Shown here one piece after another: positions 1 to 5,976 of a stretch of DNA of 7,040 nt; within the stretch, counting starts at the first letter, position 1; each line of letters begins with the position of its first letter. Both the position numbers and the translations under genes were made by a program. The notes beneath the pieces are model-generated. The model saw nothing but the letters and a program-made list of their open reading frames with translations. It searched no databases and had not been told where the DNA came from. Source of the stretch: Dehalococcoidales bacterium. Its GTDB lineage: Bacteria; Chloroflexota; Dehalococcoidia; Dehalococcoidales; UBA5627. The stretch covers positions 1-7,040 of the forward strand of contig JAQTVR010000061.1 in assembly GCA_028706995.1 (NCBI GenBank), read 5' to 3'.

Positions 1-1451
1 TGGAACAGAAGGTCGTACGCGATGGCGTAATCCTGGATGAAAAAACTGTAGCCGAAGAAATAAAAAATCTGTTTCAGGTTACCAAAACCAGGAAGAAAAA
101 AGTAGTTGTCGGTTTAAGTGGAATCAACTCCATTTTTCGCATTATCTCTTTTCCAGCCGGTGTGCCCCAATCGATGCTTGAAGAAGCAATCGTAAATGAA
201 GCCCAGCGGGTTCTGCCCATTTCTATGGATCAGGTATATCTATCCTATCAAAGGATCCCTTCCATAAATAATGAGGAATTACGTTTTTTCATGGCAGCCC
301 ATCCGCGCAACGCAACCGATGCTTTGATAAATACCATAATCCTTGCGGGATTAAAACCGCAGTTGATGGATTTGGCGCCACTGGCTGTAGCTCGCTTAGC
401 TAACGAACCCAGGGCTATAATAGTAAATTCATGGTTGACATATGTTGATATAATCGTTCTTTCAGAGGGTTTACCGCTGGTAATCCGTACGCTTTCATTG
501 CCTGTCGATTCCACATCGCTGGATGAAAAACTGCCTTTAATAAGTGAAGAAATAGCTCGAACGGTAGCTTTTTTCAATGCAAGCTATGCGGATAAAACAC
601 TGGACGCCTCAACCCCGTTGCTGGTCGGCGGGGACCTTGTCGATAATGAAGACAAATTAAAAGAAATACCCGGTGTACCGGAATATCCGATATCTCCCTT
701 GCGGTCACCTTTTATCTTTAATGAAGAATTCCCCGCCAGCCAGTACATGGTAAATATCGGCATGTCGTTTAGAGGTCAGGTGCCCAGAGCCGCCAACAAC
801 TATTACTCTTTAATAGAACTTGATGCCTTACCCAAAGTATACCAGCCGCCAACTACCAGCCTTAGAAGAATTCTTGTCCCTGTAGTTATAGCGGTAGCTT
901 TGGTAGGGCTTTACTGGGGATGGGTTATACTTCAGAATACATATGATAAAACTAAAAGTATGCAAACAGAATTAGGACAGGTACAGGCTCAGATTATTGC
1001 ATTGAATGCAAATATGGCTAATCTTAATACGAATTCCAGGACATTAACCGACGATCTGAACACCAGGGAAACTGAAGTTACCGCAGGAATGAATCAGGCA
1101 GCTTTCCAACAAGACCTTATCGATGCACAGAAAGAGGTTAATATCAGTCCGATAGGGGAAGCGATAACGGCGGAAGCAATGCAGGATTTACTGGATGGTT
1201 TAACCTCAAGACTGGTCAAAACCAATGTAGATATGGGAGTAATAACAGATCTGGCTAAACCCGGAGTAGATGTAGTAAATGTAACTTACAGCAGCAGTGA
1301 ATCCACAATAAATGGCATTGCTTCAAGTGAAGACAGTATTTTTACTTATGCCAGAGCCTTAAGGGACAGCGGACAATTTTCGGCGGTAGTCGTTTCTTCT
1401 ATTTCTAATGATAATGATTCTTTCAGCTTTACTATAATAACATCATGGTAA
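1..1451 (+). CDS. pilM: PilM-PilN fusion, type IV pilus inner-membrane assembly protein (5' partial)
   Basis: The reading frame is open from base 3 and enters from outside the window, so about 482 residues are visible and the start is missing. The GTG at 162 lies inside the PilM fold and is not a start. Residues before and after it (KVVVGLSG, ISFPAGVP, VLPI, AGLKPQLMDLAPLA) follow the actin-like PilM family, ending with NIGMSFRG (about 756-779), the counterpart of the usual ALGLALRG. A membrane helix follows (about 870-935, after RR), then a polar heptad-like coiled coil (about 945-1080) and a PilN-type C-terminal domain with INGIASSEDSIF and ALRDSGQF. PilM normally binds cytoplasmic PilN and links the pilus motor to the periplasmic alignment complex; here both appear to be one chain. 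The DIG phosphate-binding motif is degenerate. It probably forms an operon with the PilT gene downstream. Fusion assignment is by motif reading; quite sure of PilM, fairly sure of PilN. Confidence 0.85.
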   Translation, partial: EQKVVRDGVILDEKTVAEEIKNLFQVTKTRKKKVVVGLSGINSIFRIISFPAGVPQSMLEEAIVNEAQRVLPISMDQVYLSYQRIPSINNEELRFFMAAHPRNATDALINTIILAGLKPQLMDLAPLAVARLANEPRAIIVNSWLTYVDIIVLSEGLPLVIRTLSLPVDSTSLDEKLPLISEEIARTVAFFNASYADKTLDASTPLLVGGDLVDNEDKLKEIPGVPEYPISPLRSPFIFNEEFPASQYMVNIGMSFRGQVPRAANNYYSLIELDALPKVYQPPTTSLRRILVPVVIAVALVGLYWGWVILQNTYDKTKSMQTELGQVQAQIIALNANMANLNTNSRTLTDDLNTRETEVTAGMNQAAFQQDLIDAQKEVNISPIGEAITAEAMQDLLDGLTSRLVKTNVDMGVITDLAKPGVDVVNVTYSSSESTINGIASSEDSIFTYARALRDSGQFSAVVVSSISNDNDSFSFTIITSW

Positions 1452-1479
1452 AGGCACAGACACTAAAGAATGCAGGAAA

Positions 1480-2592
1480 ATGGATATTATTGAATTGATT
1501 AATATAGCGAAGGCTAGAAAAGCTTCGGACCTGCACCTCGTGCTCGCCAACCCGCCAATGTTGAGGGTGGACGGTGCATTGACAATCGCCGACGGCTACG
1601 GGCCCCTTTCCGCGGAAGATATCAAAGCCGCATTCCAAAAGATATCAACTCCGGAAGACAGAGAATTTTTTAAGGAAAATCTTGAGCTGGATTTTGGATA
1701 TTCAATACCGGACGTCGGGCAATTCCGGTGCAATGCCTCAATACAACGCGGAGCTATCAGTCTGGCGATACGTTTACTGCCGGCAGAAGTCCCCACTATT
1801 AAAGAGATGGAACTGCCTGTAGTATTAGAACAGCTTATTATGGAACCGAGAGGGTTAATAGTCATCACCGGCCCTACGGGCAGCGGTAAGGCCACAACGC
1901 TTGCGGCAATGCTAAACCACCTTAATCATAGCAGCAAACGCCATATTTTGACTATAGAAGATCCTATCGAATATGTACATAAACCCAGGGGCTGTGTCAT
2001 CACACAGCGGGAGCTGGGTAGCGATACCCGGTCTTATGCCCACGCTCTCAGGCATGTTTTGCGGCAGGACCCGGATGTTATCCTGGTAGGTGAAATGCGT
2101 GATTTGGAAACGGCGGCGGCTGTGTTGAATATCGCCGAAACCGGGCATTTAGTATTGAGTACCAGTCATGCTCCGAGCGCCCCCCAAGCATTGGAACGCA
2201 TAATAGACCTCTTCCCACTGCATGAACGTAACCTGGCACAAACCAGATTGGCATCTTTGCTGGTTTCAGTAGTCTGCCAGACATTGGTACCCAGGGCAAG
2301 CGGCTCCGGAAGGATTGCGGCTGTTGAGATAATGCTGGCAAGCGCTGCTGTAAAGAATCTGCTCAGGGAAGGCAAGATCTATCAGTTGCACAACGTAATT
2401 CGTACAAGTCATAATGCAGGCATGGTCACTATGGATGAAGCGCTGGTTGAACTTTACAGGAAACGAATTATTAAACTGGATAGTGTCATGCAGTTATGCA
2501 CCGACCGCAAGGAAATAGAAAATATACTGGGTGGCACCAAGGGCAAAGTTGTAGTTAGAAAAACAAAGGTGAATATAAATTTAGAGAGCTAG
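1480..2592 (+). CDS. pilT: PilT-family type IV pilus retraction ATPase
   Basis: A 370-residue protein of the secretion-ATPase superfamily. PilT hexamers sit at the cytoplasmic base of the type IV pilus and power retraction and twitching. Visible in order: N-terminal PAS-like domain starting with the family signature ASDLHL (15-20); Walker A GPTGSGKATT (131-140); Asp box TIEDPIEYVH (158-167); Walker B DPDVILVGEMRD (197-208); His box TGHLVLSTSHA (221-231); and NLLREGKIYQL (293-303), matching the AIRNLIRE region typical of PilT rather than PilB. The Walker A Ser/Thr after Lys137 is Ala138, and the usual TLHT of the His box is TSHA. A short basic tail (about 351-370) extends past the usual end. 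The start ATG has only a weak AGGA (1474-1477) very close to it, so translation may be coupled to the PilM-PilN gene 28 bases upstream. No other in-frame start fits the family N-terminus better. Confidence 0.92.
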   Translation: MDIIELINIAKARKASDLHLVLANPPMLRVDGALTIADGYGPLSAEDIKAAFQKISTPEDREFFKENLELDFGYSIPDVGQFRCNASIQRGAISLAIRLLPAEVPTIKEMELPVVLEQLIMEPRGLIVITGPTGSGKATTLAAMLNHLNHSSKRHILTIEDPIEYVHKPRGCVITQRELGSDTRSYAHALRHVLRQDPDVILVGEMRDLETAAAVLNIAETGHLVLSTSHAPSAPQALERIIDLFPLHERNLAQTRLASLLVSVVCQTLVPRASGSGRIAAVEIMLASAAVKNLLREGKIYQLHNVIRTSHNAGMVTMDEALVELYRKRIIKLDSVMQLCTDRKEIENILGGTKGKVVVRKTKVNINLES

Positions 2593-2698
2593 TGGATCAC
2601 GGAAGAACGTAATATTGATTGGAACTGGTTAAGTTTAAAAATATATTCTTGAAATGATTGCTAGATAATTTAAGTGTTATTATATTTGTCTATTTACG

Positions 2699-2732
2699 AT
2701 TAAGGAGAGGGACATTAGCCCCTCTCCTTAAT
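2699..2732. terminator. bidirectional hairpin terminator between convergent pilT and prepilin genes
   Basis: A perfect 13-base inverted repeat, ATTAAGGAGAGGG (2699-2711) and its complement (2720-2732), encloses an 8-base loop. It lies 107 bases after the pilT stop and 19 bases after the prepilin stop on the other strand. Being palindromic it can serve both converging transcripts. The flanks are AT-rich but have no clean T-run on either side, so it may act as an mRNA 3'-end stabiliser as well as, or instead of, a classical intrinsic terminator. The remaining 2593-2698 stretch shows nothing recognisable. Confidence 0.7.
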
Positions 2733-2750
2733 ATTGGGGCTCTTAAGATT

Positions 2751-3095
2751 TTATGGATTCAATGGATTAGTGCCATCAGGATCTGGAGAAACAACACCTT
2801 CATCACTTATAAGCCAATCAAACTGTGGAGGCTGCAAAAGATCAAGGTCACCAATACCAGGGACTATATGAGTTGGGTTATCGGTATCTGCCATATAAAC
2901 AGTAACGGCAAGCTGCATCTGGTACTGTTCAGTAAGGGCTGCTTCAGTTTCCCCTCTATCCATTAGACCTATTATATTTGGGATAGCTACGGCTGCGATA
3001 ATACCGAGGATGGCAATGACGACCAAAAGCTCTATTAAAGTAAAGCCTTTTTCGCTACGATGCATTCTTTTTGCAAATTTTGTTATAAATTTCAT
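2751..3095 (-). CDS. small type IV prepilin (PilA-like)
   Basis: A 114-residue prepilin, the building block of a type IV pilus or pseudopilus. The cytoplasmic leader has 17 residues and is rich in Lys/Arg; it ends in EKG before the prepilin peptidase cut. The mature protein then begins FTLIELLVVIAILGIIAAVA, with Glu5 and a hydrophobic spine followed by IPNI. The mature protein is about 97 residues, short for a PilA (often 130-160), has no cysteine for a D-loop disulfide, and ends in an acidic, Pro-rich tail with DPDG near the C-terminus. The start is the ATG at 3095: AAGGAG sits 5 bases upstream, whereas a GTG at 3101 overlaps this site. It is a single-gene unit with its own promoter, convergent with pilT and divergent from a LuxR-type regulator. 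It could be the major pilin, a minor pilin, or a GspG-like pseudopilin; the strong expression signals favour major pilin. Confidence 0.88.
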   Translation of the reverse strand: MKFITKFAKRMHRSEKGFTLIELLVVIAILGIIAAVAIPNIIGLMDRGETEAALTEQYQMQLAVTVYMADTDNPTHIVPGIGDLDLLQPPQFDWLISDEGVVSPDPDGTNPLNP

Positions 3096-3100
3096 ACACA

Positions 3101-3107
3101 CTCCTTT
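3101..3107 (-). promoter_or_regulatory. strong Shine-Dalgarno of the prepilin gene
   Basis: On the minus strand AAAAGGAG lies 5 bases before the ATG at 3095. It decides the start: the alternative GTG at 3099-3101 shares its last-base G with the ribosome binding site, so it cannot be used with it. Confidence 0.75.
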
Positions 3108-3119
3108 TTAATTATTTCT

Positions 3120-3151
3120 GGAATACTCAGTTGATAAACAACGGATATTCC
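3120..3151 (-). other. stem-loop in the prepilin 5' leader
   Basis: In the predicted untranslated leader, GGAATA (3151-3146 on the minus strand) pairs with TATTCC (3125-3120), and inside this GTTG pairs with CAAC around a 5-base AT loop. The nested stems are separated by a 3/4-base internal loop. The structure sits between the predicted transcription start and the ribosome binding site. It could stabilise the mRNA or modulate translation; the pairing is visible, the role is inferred. Confidence 0.45.
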
Positions 3152-3169
3152 GCTTTATTGCACCAGTAT

Positions 3170-3197
3170 AGTATATCACTGCCAGAAGTTAAAGCAA
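3170..3197 (-). promoter_or_regulatory. predicted sigma-70 promoter of the prepilin gene
   Basis: Reading the minus strand, TTGCTT (3197-3192) is followed after 16 bases by TATACT (3175-3170), and TG one base before the -10 (3178-3177) makes it an extended -10. It predicts a start of transcription near 3163 and a leader of roughly 70 bases. A second TATACT overlaps at 3170-3165. No sigma-54 -24/-12 pair is present, unlike many proteobacterial pilA promoters. Confidence 0.6.
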
Positions 3198-3261
3198 TAG
3201 CCCGACGGTACTAAAGCCATAGCACTTTATTCTCATTTTTAGCACAAAATAGGAACAATTG

Positions 3262-3270
3262 TGATATAAT
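3262..3270 (+). promoter_or_regulatory. predicted extended -10 promoter of the LuxR-type regulator
   Basis: TGATATAAT is a perfect extended -10 (TGn plus TATAAT). The -35 region has no good match at 17 bases, which is common for extended -10 promoters. It predicts transcription from about 3277, giving a leader of roughly 40 bases before the TTG start at 3318. It points away from the prepilin promoter, whose -10 also has the TGA-TATA form. Confidence 0.6.
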
Positions 3271-3303
3271 TCTAATTAATAACAGCAATGTCTGAAACAG
3301 CAT

Positions 3304-3310
3304 AAAGAGG
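3304..3310 (+). promoter_or_regulatory. ribosome binding site deciding the TTG start
   Basis: AAAGAGG is followed after 7 bases by TTG at 3318. No ATG in frame has a comparable site: the next, at residue 19, has none. This supports TTG as the start of the regulator. Confidence 0.6.
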
Positions 3311-3317
3311 TAAAAGC

Positions 3318-3908
3318 TTGAGCAGCACTAAACCATCGGTAACGCCTGTTGATCCGTACGATAGCCATTCGATGACATTGCTGCATAACAGGGTAAGAAA
3401 CCGGGCTTCATCTATCAGGTGGAACTTAAACGGTTTGATGTTCGTTTATGCTATCCTTATAATTGTAATTATACTGGTCATCAATAGCGTAGATAGTCTA
3501 ATAGTAGCGGCAATTGCCGTTGCGGGTTTATTAATAATCTGGATCTTAAGTTCAATACGAATCAAGAGATTGGAGGATGAATTTTTTAAGCAGGAAATAC
3601 TGGATTATAGGGAGTTATTAAAGGAATCCGGAAGTGGTGCGGTTGATAATTACCCGGTTGCAAACAATATTAAAGAATCGCCGTTAACAAAAAGGGAGCT
3701 TGAACTTCTAATATTGATGGCAGCAGGCAAAAGAAACAAGGAAATAGCCAATGAGTTAAATATCAGCGAAATGACAGTCAAAAACCACATCAGCCATATA
3801 TTTGAGAAACTAGAAATCAATGACCGTATCGGTGCTGTTTTTTTAGCCCTTCAAAACGGCTGGTTGAAGTACGACGATTTAAAAACGCCGACTATCGAGG
3901 ATAGCTAG
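3318..3908 (+). CDS. membrane-anchored LuxR-family transcriptional regulator
   Basis: A 196-residue protein with a DNA-binding domain tethered to the membrane. After a polar N-terminus (1-36, cytoplasmic by the positive residues at 24-34) come two hydrophobic helices (about 38-56 and 59-80) joined by a tight turn. A charged, probably helical linker follows (81-103), then the C-terminal GerE/LuxR domain (121-183). Typical residues are present: LTKRELELL, AAGKRNKEIANELNIS, TVKNHISHIFEKL. There is no receiver, PAS or ligand-binding domain, so any signal must be sensed through the membrane helices, a partner, or proteolytic release. It starts with TTG. It is divergent from the prepilin gene across a shared 222-base region, so that gene is a candidate target, and its 3' end converges on the helicase-loader gene with only 27 bases between. 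The DNA-binding assignment is firm; target and signal are unknown. Confidence 0.85.
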   Translation: MSSTKPSVTPVDPYDSHSMTLLHNRVRNRASSIRWNLNGLMFVYAILIIVIILVINSVDSLIVAAIAVAGLLIIWILSSIRIKRLEDEFFKQEILDYRELLKESGSGAVDNYPVANNIKESPLTKRELELLILMAAGKRNKEIANELNISEMTVKNHISHIFEKLEINDRIGAVFLALQNGWLKYDDLKTPTIEDS

Positions 3909-3935
3909 GATTTCACACTGCCATGTATTCAACCT

Positions 3936-5354
3936 CTAACCCCTTGTATTATTTTGCCTGCGGTTGTAAGTCCTGGCAGATTTTGCGGGGTTTTTTGGAA
4001 CGCTGTCACCGCGATAGTCGGGGGCTTCGATGTGGAATGTGACACTTATACACGGGTCTATAAAGCGTGAACGGATGGGGCTGTCTAACTCATCCAACGA
4101 ACATCGGGTAGTGATTACCGTTGCCAGCCGGGCATTATAACGGGAGTTGATAACCTGGTATAACTTTTCCCGTGCCCATGGAGTCGTTGTCTGCTCTCCG
4201 AAATCATCCAGAACCAACAAAGGGGTATTCTTTACCTTTTCGAAAAGCTGGTCGTAGGAAATCTTGCTATCCGGGTTAAAAGCGGAACGCAGGTGGTCTA
4301 AAAATTCAGGCACGAATATAAAGAGCGACGATTTTTTAGCCTGATATTGATAATTGACTATAGCCGACGCCAGGTGGGTTTTTCCGCAACCGGTGACGCC
4401 TTGCAGTACCAGCCAGCCATCCGGAGACTTGGCAAATTCGAAAGCCAGCCGGTAAACTCTCTCCAAATTTTCTCTCTGTTCGAGTGAGAGGTTCACTCTT
4501 TTCCAGTCGAAGCCGGAGAATGTCATTATCTTTTGCAGCTCCAATCCGGGTGCCCAGGCATTATCCATTACGCTTTCTGTCTCTTCTTCTATATAAAAAA
4601 CCTGACATAGACGCGTATCGGTTATCCGGGTTATCAGCCTGTCACCGAGTTGCTCGGTAGGCGGAGTGGTGGTAATGATAGTGGGTAATTCGTTGTTAAA
4701 GCGATGATTCAGCAACTGGTCGAGCTTTTCCTTTGCCCAGGGTTTTACGGTCTGTATGTTAAGGTCATCCAAAACTAGCAGGGGGGTATTACGAACCTGG
4801 TCGAAAAGCTTGTCATAGGTTATTTCACTTTCGGGGTTAAAGGCAGAACGTAAATGATCTAACAAATCAGCCGCAGTGATAAAAAAGACAGGAAAACCCT
4901 TGCCGATGCGCTCGTTGGCAATAGCTGCTGCAAGATGTGTTTTTCCGCAACCGCTGGGACCGATAAATACCAGCCATCCACCGGGGGTTTCAGCATACTT
5001 TTTGGCAGCCTGATAGGCGGCTTCGAATTTCTCCTGTCTGATAGCGCTTCCGTTTCTACCCTGCGGGATAAGATTATCAAAAGTCAGTCTTTTAAGCGAG
5101 CCGAGATTACTGTATTTCTCTAAAACAACCTGGCGGTTCTTATTGGTAACCCTGCACAGGCATTTGCAGGCGACTACACGGCTGTAATCTGCCTTGCCTG
5201 AAGGCAATGCAGGATGAACGAAACCCGCTCCCATGCATATATTGCAGTTGGAGGATGGCGACGTCTCCGCTTTAGTGCCGGACGAATCGTCCGTACCGAC
5301 CGCCGGTGTATTTTTCAGGGTCGTCTTTTTTAGTATCTCGCCTATATGCTCCAT
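3936..5354 (-). CDS. zinc-finger protein with tandem DnaC/DnaI-type AAA+ domains (putative helicase loader)
   Basis: A 472-residue protein, about one and a half times a DnaI and twice a DnaC. An N-terminal cysteine cluster (CNIC at 37-40, CKCLC at 63-67) resembles the zinc-binding domain of DnaI. Two IstB/DnaC-like AAA+ modules follow. Module 1 (about 90-258) has Walker A GPSGCGKTH (132-140), Walker B LLVLDD and sensor I IITTT. Module 2 (about 279-448) has GVTGCGKTH (319-327), LLVLDD, VITT, RSR and a final PDYR, the sensor-II-like arginine, which module 1 lacks. Such ATPases load replicative helicase onto DNA with a DnaD-type partner; the genes for helicase and DnaD protein lie directly upstream and overlap it, which supports that role over a transposon IstB. 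The start ATG has AGGAG only 2 bases away and lies 83 bases inside the upstream gene; a later start would delete the zinc cluster. Family firm, exact job inferred. Confidence 0.88.
   Translation of the reverse strand: MEHIGEILKKTTLKNTPAVGTDDSSGTKAETSPSSNCNICMGAGFVHPALPSGKADYSRVVACKCLCRVTNKNRQVVLEKYSNLGSLKRLTFDNLIPQGRNGSAIRQEKFEAAYQAAKKYAETPGGWLVFIGPSGCGKTHLAAAIANERIGKGFPVFFITAADLLDHLRSAFNPESEITYDKLFDQVRNTPLLVLDDLNIQTVKPWAKEKLDQLLNHRFNNELPTIITTTPPTEQLGDRLITRITDTRLCQVFYIEEETESVMDNAWAPGLELQKIMTFSGFDWKRVNLSLEQRENLERVYRLAFEFAKSPDGWLVLQGVTGCGKTHLASAIVNYQYQAKKSSLFIFVPEFLDHLRSAFNPDSKISYDQLFEKVKNTPLLVLDDFGEQTTTPWAREKLYQVINSRYNARLATVITTRCSLDELDSPIRSRFIDPCISVTFHIEAPDYRGDSVPKNPAKSARTYNRRQNNTRG
4011..4520 (-). 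repeat. second copy of the duplicated AAA+ module
   Basis: Codes for residues about 279-448 of the tandem loader. It shares LDHLRSAFNP, NTPLLVLDD and PWA-EKL with the first copy and retains PDYR at the end. The two copies are clearly more diverged in DNA than in protein, so the duplication is not recent. Confidence 0.8.
4581..5087 (-). repeat. first copy of the duplicated AAA+ module
   Basis: Codes for residues about 90-258 of the tandem loader. It aligns without gaps over residues 165-229 to residues 352-416 of the second copy, with 43 of 65 identical by hand count. It keeps Walker A, Walker B and the arginine near RITD, but ends IEEETES instead of the PDYR sensor-II motif. Confidence 0.8.
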
Positions 5355-5976
5355 CGCTCCTACCTTCTTTAGACCAGCGCTCTAAGATGGCTGTGATATA
5401 GCTCCATCTGCGTGCATTTTGTTTTACCGCTTCTTTTATTGCATCTTCGATCCAGGTTTCCGGGTATATATTTATCGCATCCTTAAGCTCTTCGGCGATC
5501 ATCGGGGTAAGCATGCCGATATTCTCCTCATAGAGCGCAAATATATTTACCGGCTCTGCGGCGACAACCGCTGTCACAATACCGGTTTTTGCTCCTGTTA
5601 ATTTAAGCTCGCCGCTTTGCAGTTTTTCTACTGCCTGCCTGTCAGCCGGAGTATTTAGAAAATATATATCTTCATCCTTCTCTAAGGATAAATGCAGGAT
5701 GGTCTTTCGCTCTATAGCCTTGTCGAGGGCTTTTTTCAATGCCTCTCCGGGACTATTGCCTGTTTTTTTAAAACCGCTCATCAAGCTGGCGTTTCCGGCA
5801 AGTTCACTGAAGGCGATAAAACGTGGATAACCCTTCTTATTATAAAGGGCTTCCATAATATACAGTGTGATCTTTAACTCATCGATGTCGTCGATTTGCG
5901 GCATCAGGTTATTTATAAAGGTGTTGGGTATCGGGGTAAAGGTCATTTTTACAGGGAAGCCATCGAATTTTTTCAT
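5272..5976 (-). CDS. DnaD-domain replication protein
   Basis: A 234-residue protein. The N-terminal half (about 12-110, FTPIPNTFINNL onward) looks like the winged-helix region of DnaD-type proteins. A low-complexity linker follows (about 111-142), then a clear DnaD domain (about 143-203) with IFALYEENIGMLTP, EELKDAINIYPETWIEDAI and the C-terminal RRWSYITAILERW. In Firmicutes such proteins remodel DNA and recruit the helicase with its loader during initiation and restart. The ATG overlaps the TGA of dnaB as ATGA, indicating translational coupling; the local ribosome binding site is weak. The last 27 codons, after the conserved YITAIL region, overlap the start of the tandem AAA+ gene in another frame, and code for a charged, probably disordered tail (YRRDTKKDD, GGRYGRFVRH). 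Family sure, specific function inferred from the family and neighbours. Confidence 0.9.
   Translation of the reverse strand: MKKFDGFPVKMTFTPIPNTFINNLMPQIDDIDELKITLYIMEALYNKKGYPRFIAFSELAGNASLMSGFKKTGNSPGEALKKALDKAIERKTILHLSLEKDEDIYFLNTPADRQAVEKLQSGELKLTGAKTGIVTAVVAAEPVNIFALYEENIGMLTPMIAEELKDAINIYPETWIEDAIKEAVKQNARRWSYITAILERWSKEGRSDGAYRRDTKKDDPEKYTGGRYGRFVRH

Noticed and set aside
248..577. Leftward 109-codon frame opposite the PilM region
   Set aside because: Antisense shadow of a well-conserved coding region; composition follows the reverse of the PilM codons.
1912..2341. Leftward frames of 78 and 87 codons opposite pilT
   Set aside because: Both lie across conserved PilT motifs (Walker B, His box) and encode low-quality, unrecognisable proteins.
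2658..2966. Rightward open frame of 102 codons
   Set aside because: It runs through the terminator hairpin and then antisense to the prepilin gene. The protein has no recognisable domain and no ribosome binding site was seen.
3099..3101. GTG start for the prepilin, giving two more residues
   Set aside because: It overlaps the AAGGAG ribosome binding site, which is correctly spaced for the ATG at 3095.
3888..4021. Perfect 10-base inverted repeat CCGACTATCG (3888-3897) and its complement (4012-4021)
   Set aside because: The arms are 114 bases apart inside two different coding sequences. About one such pair is expected by chance in a window of this size, so it is not called a terminator or site.
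3936..5354. IstB-type transposase helper of an insertion sequence
   Set aside because: The domains are IstB-like, but there is no IstA transposase or terminal inverted repeat nearby, and the gene overlaps a DnaD gene next to dnaB, so a helicase loader fits better.
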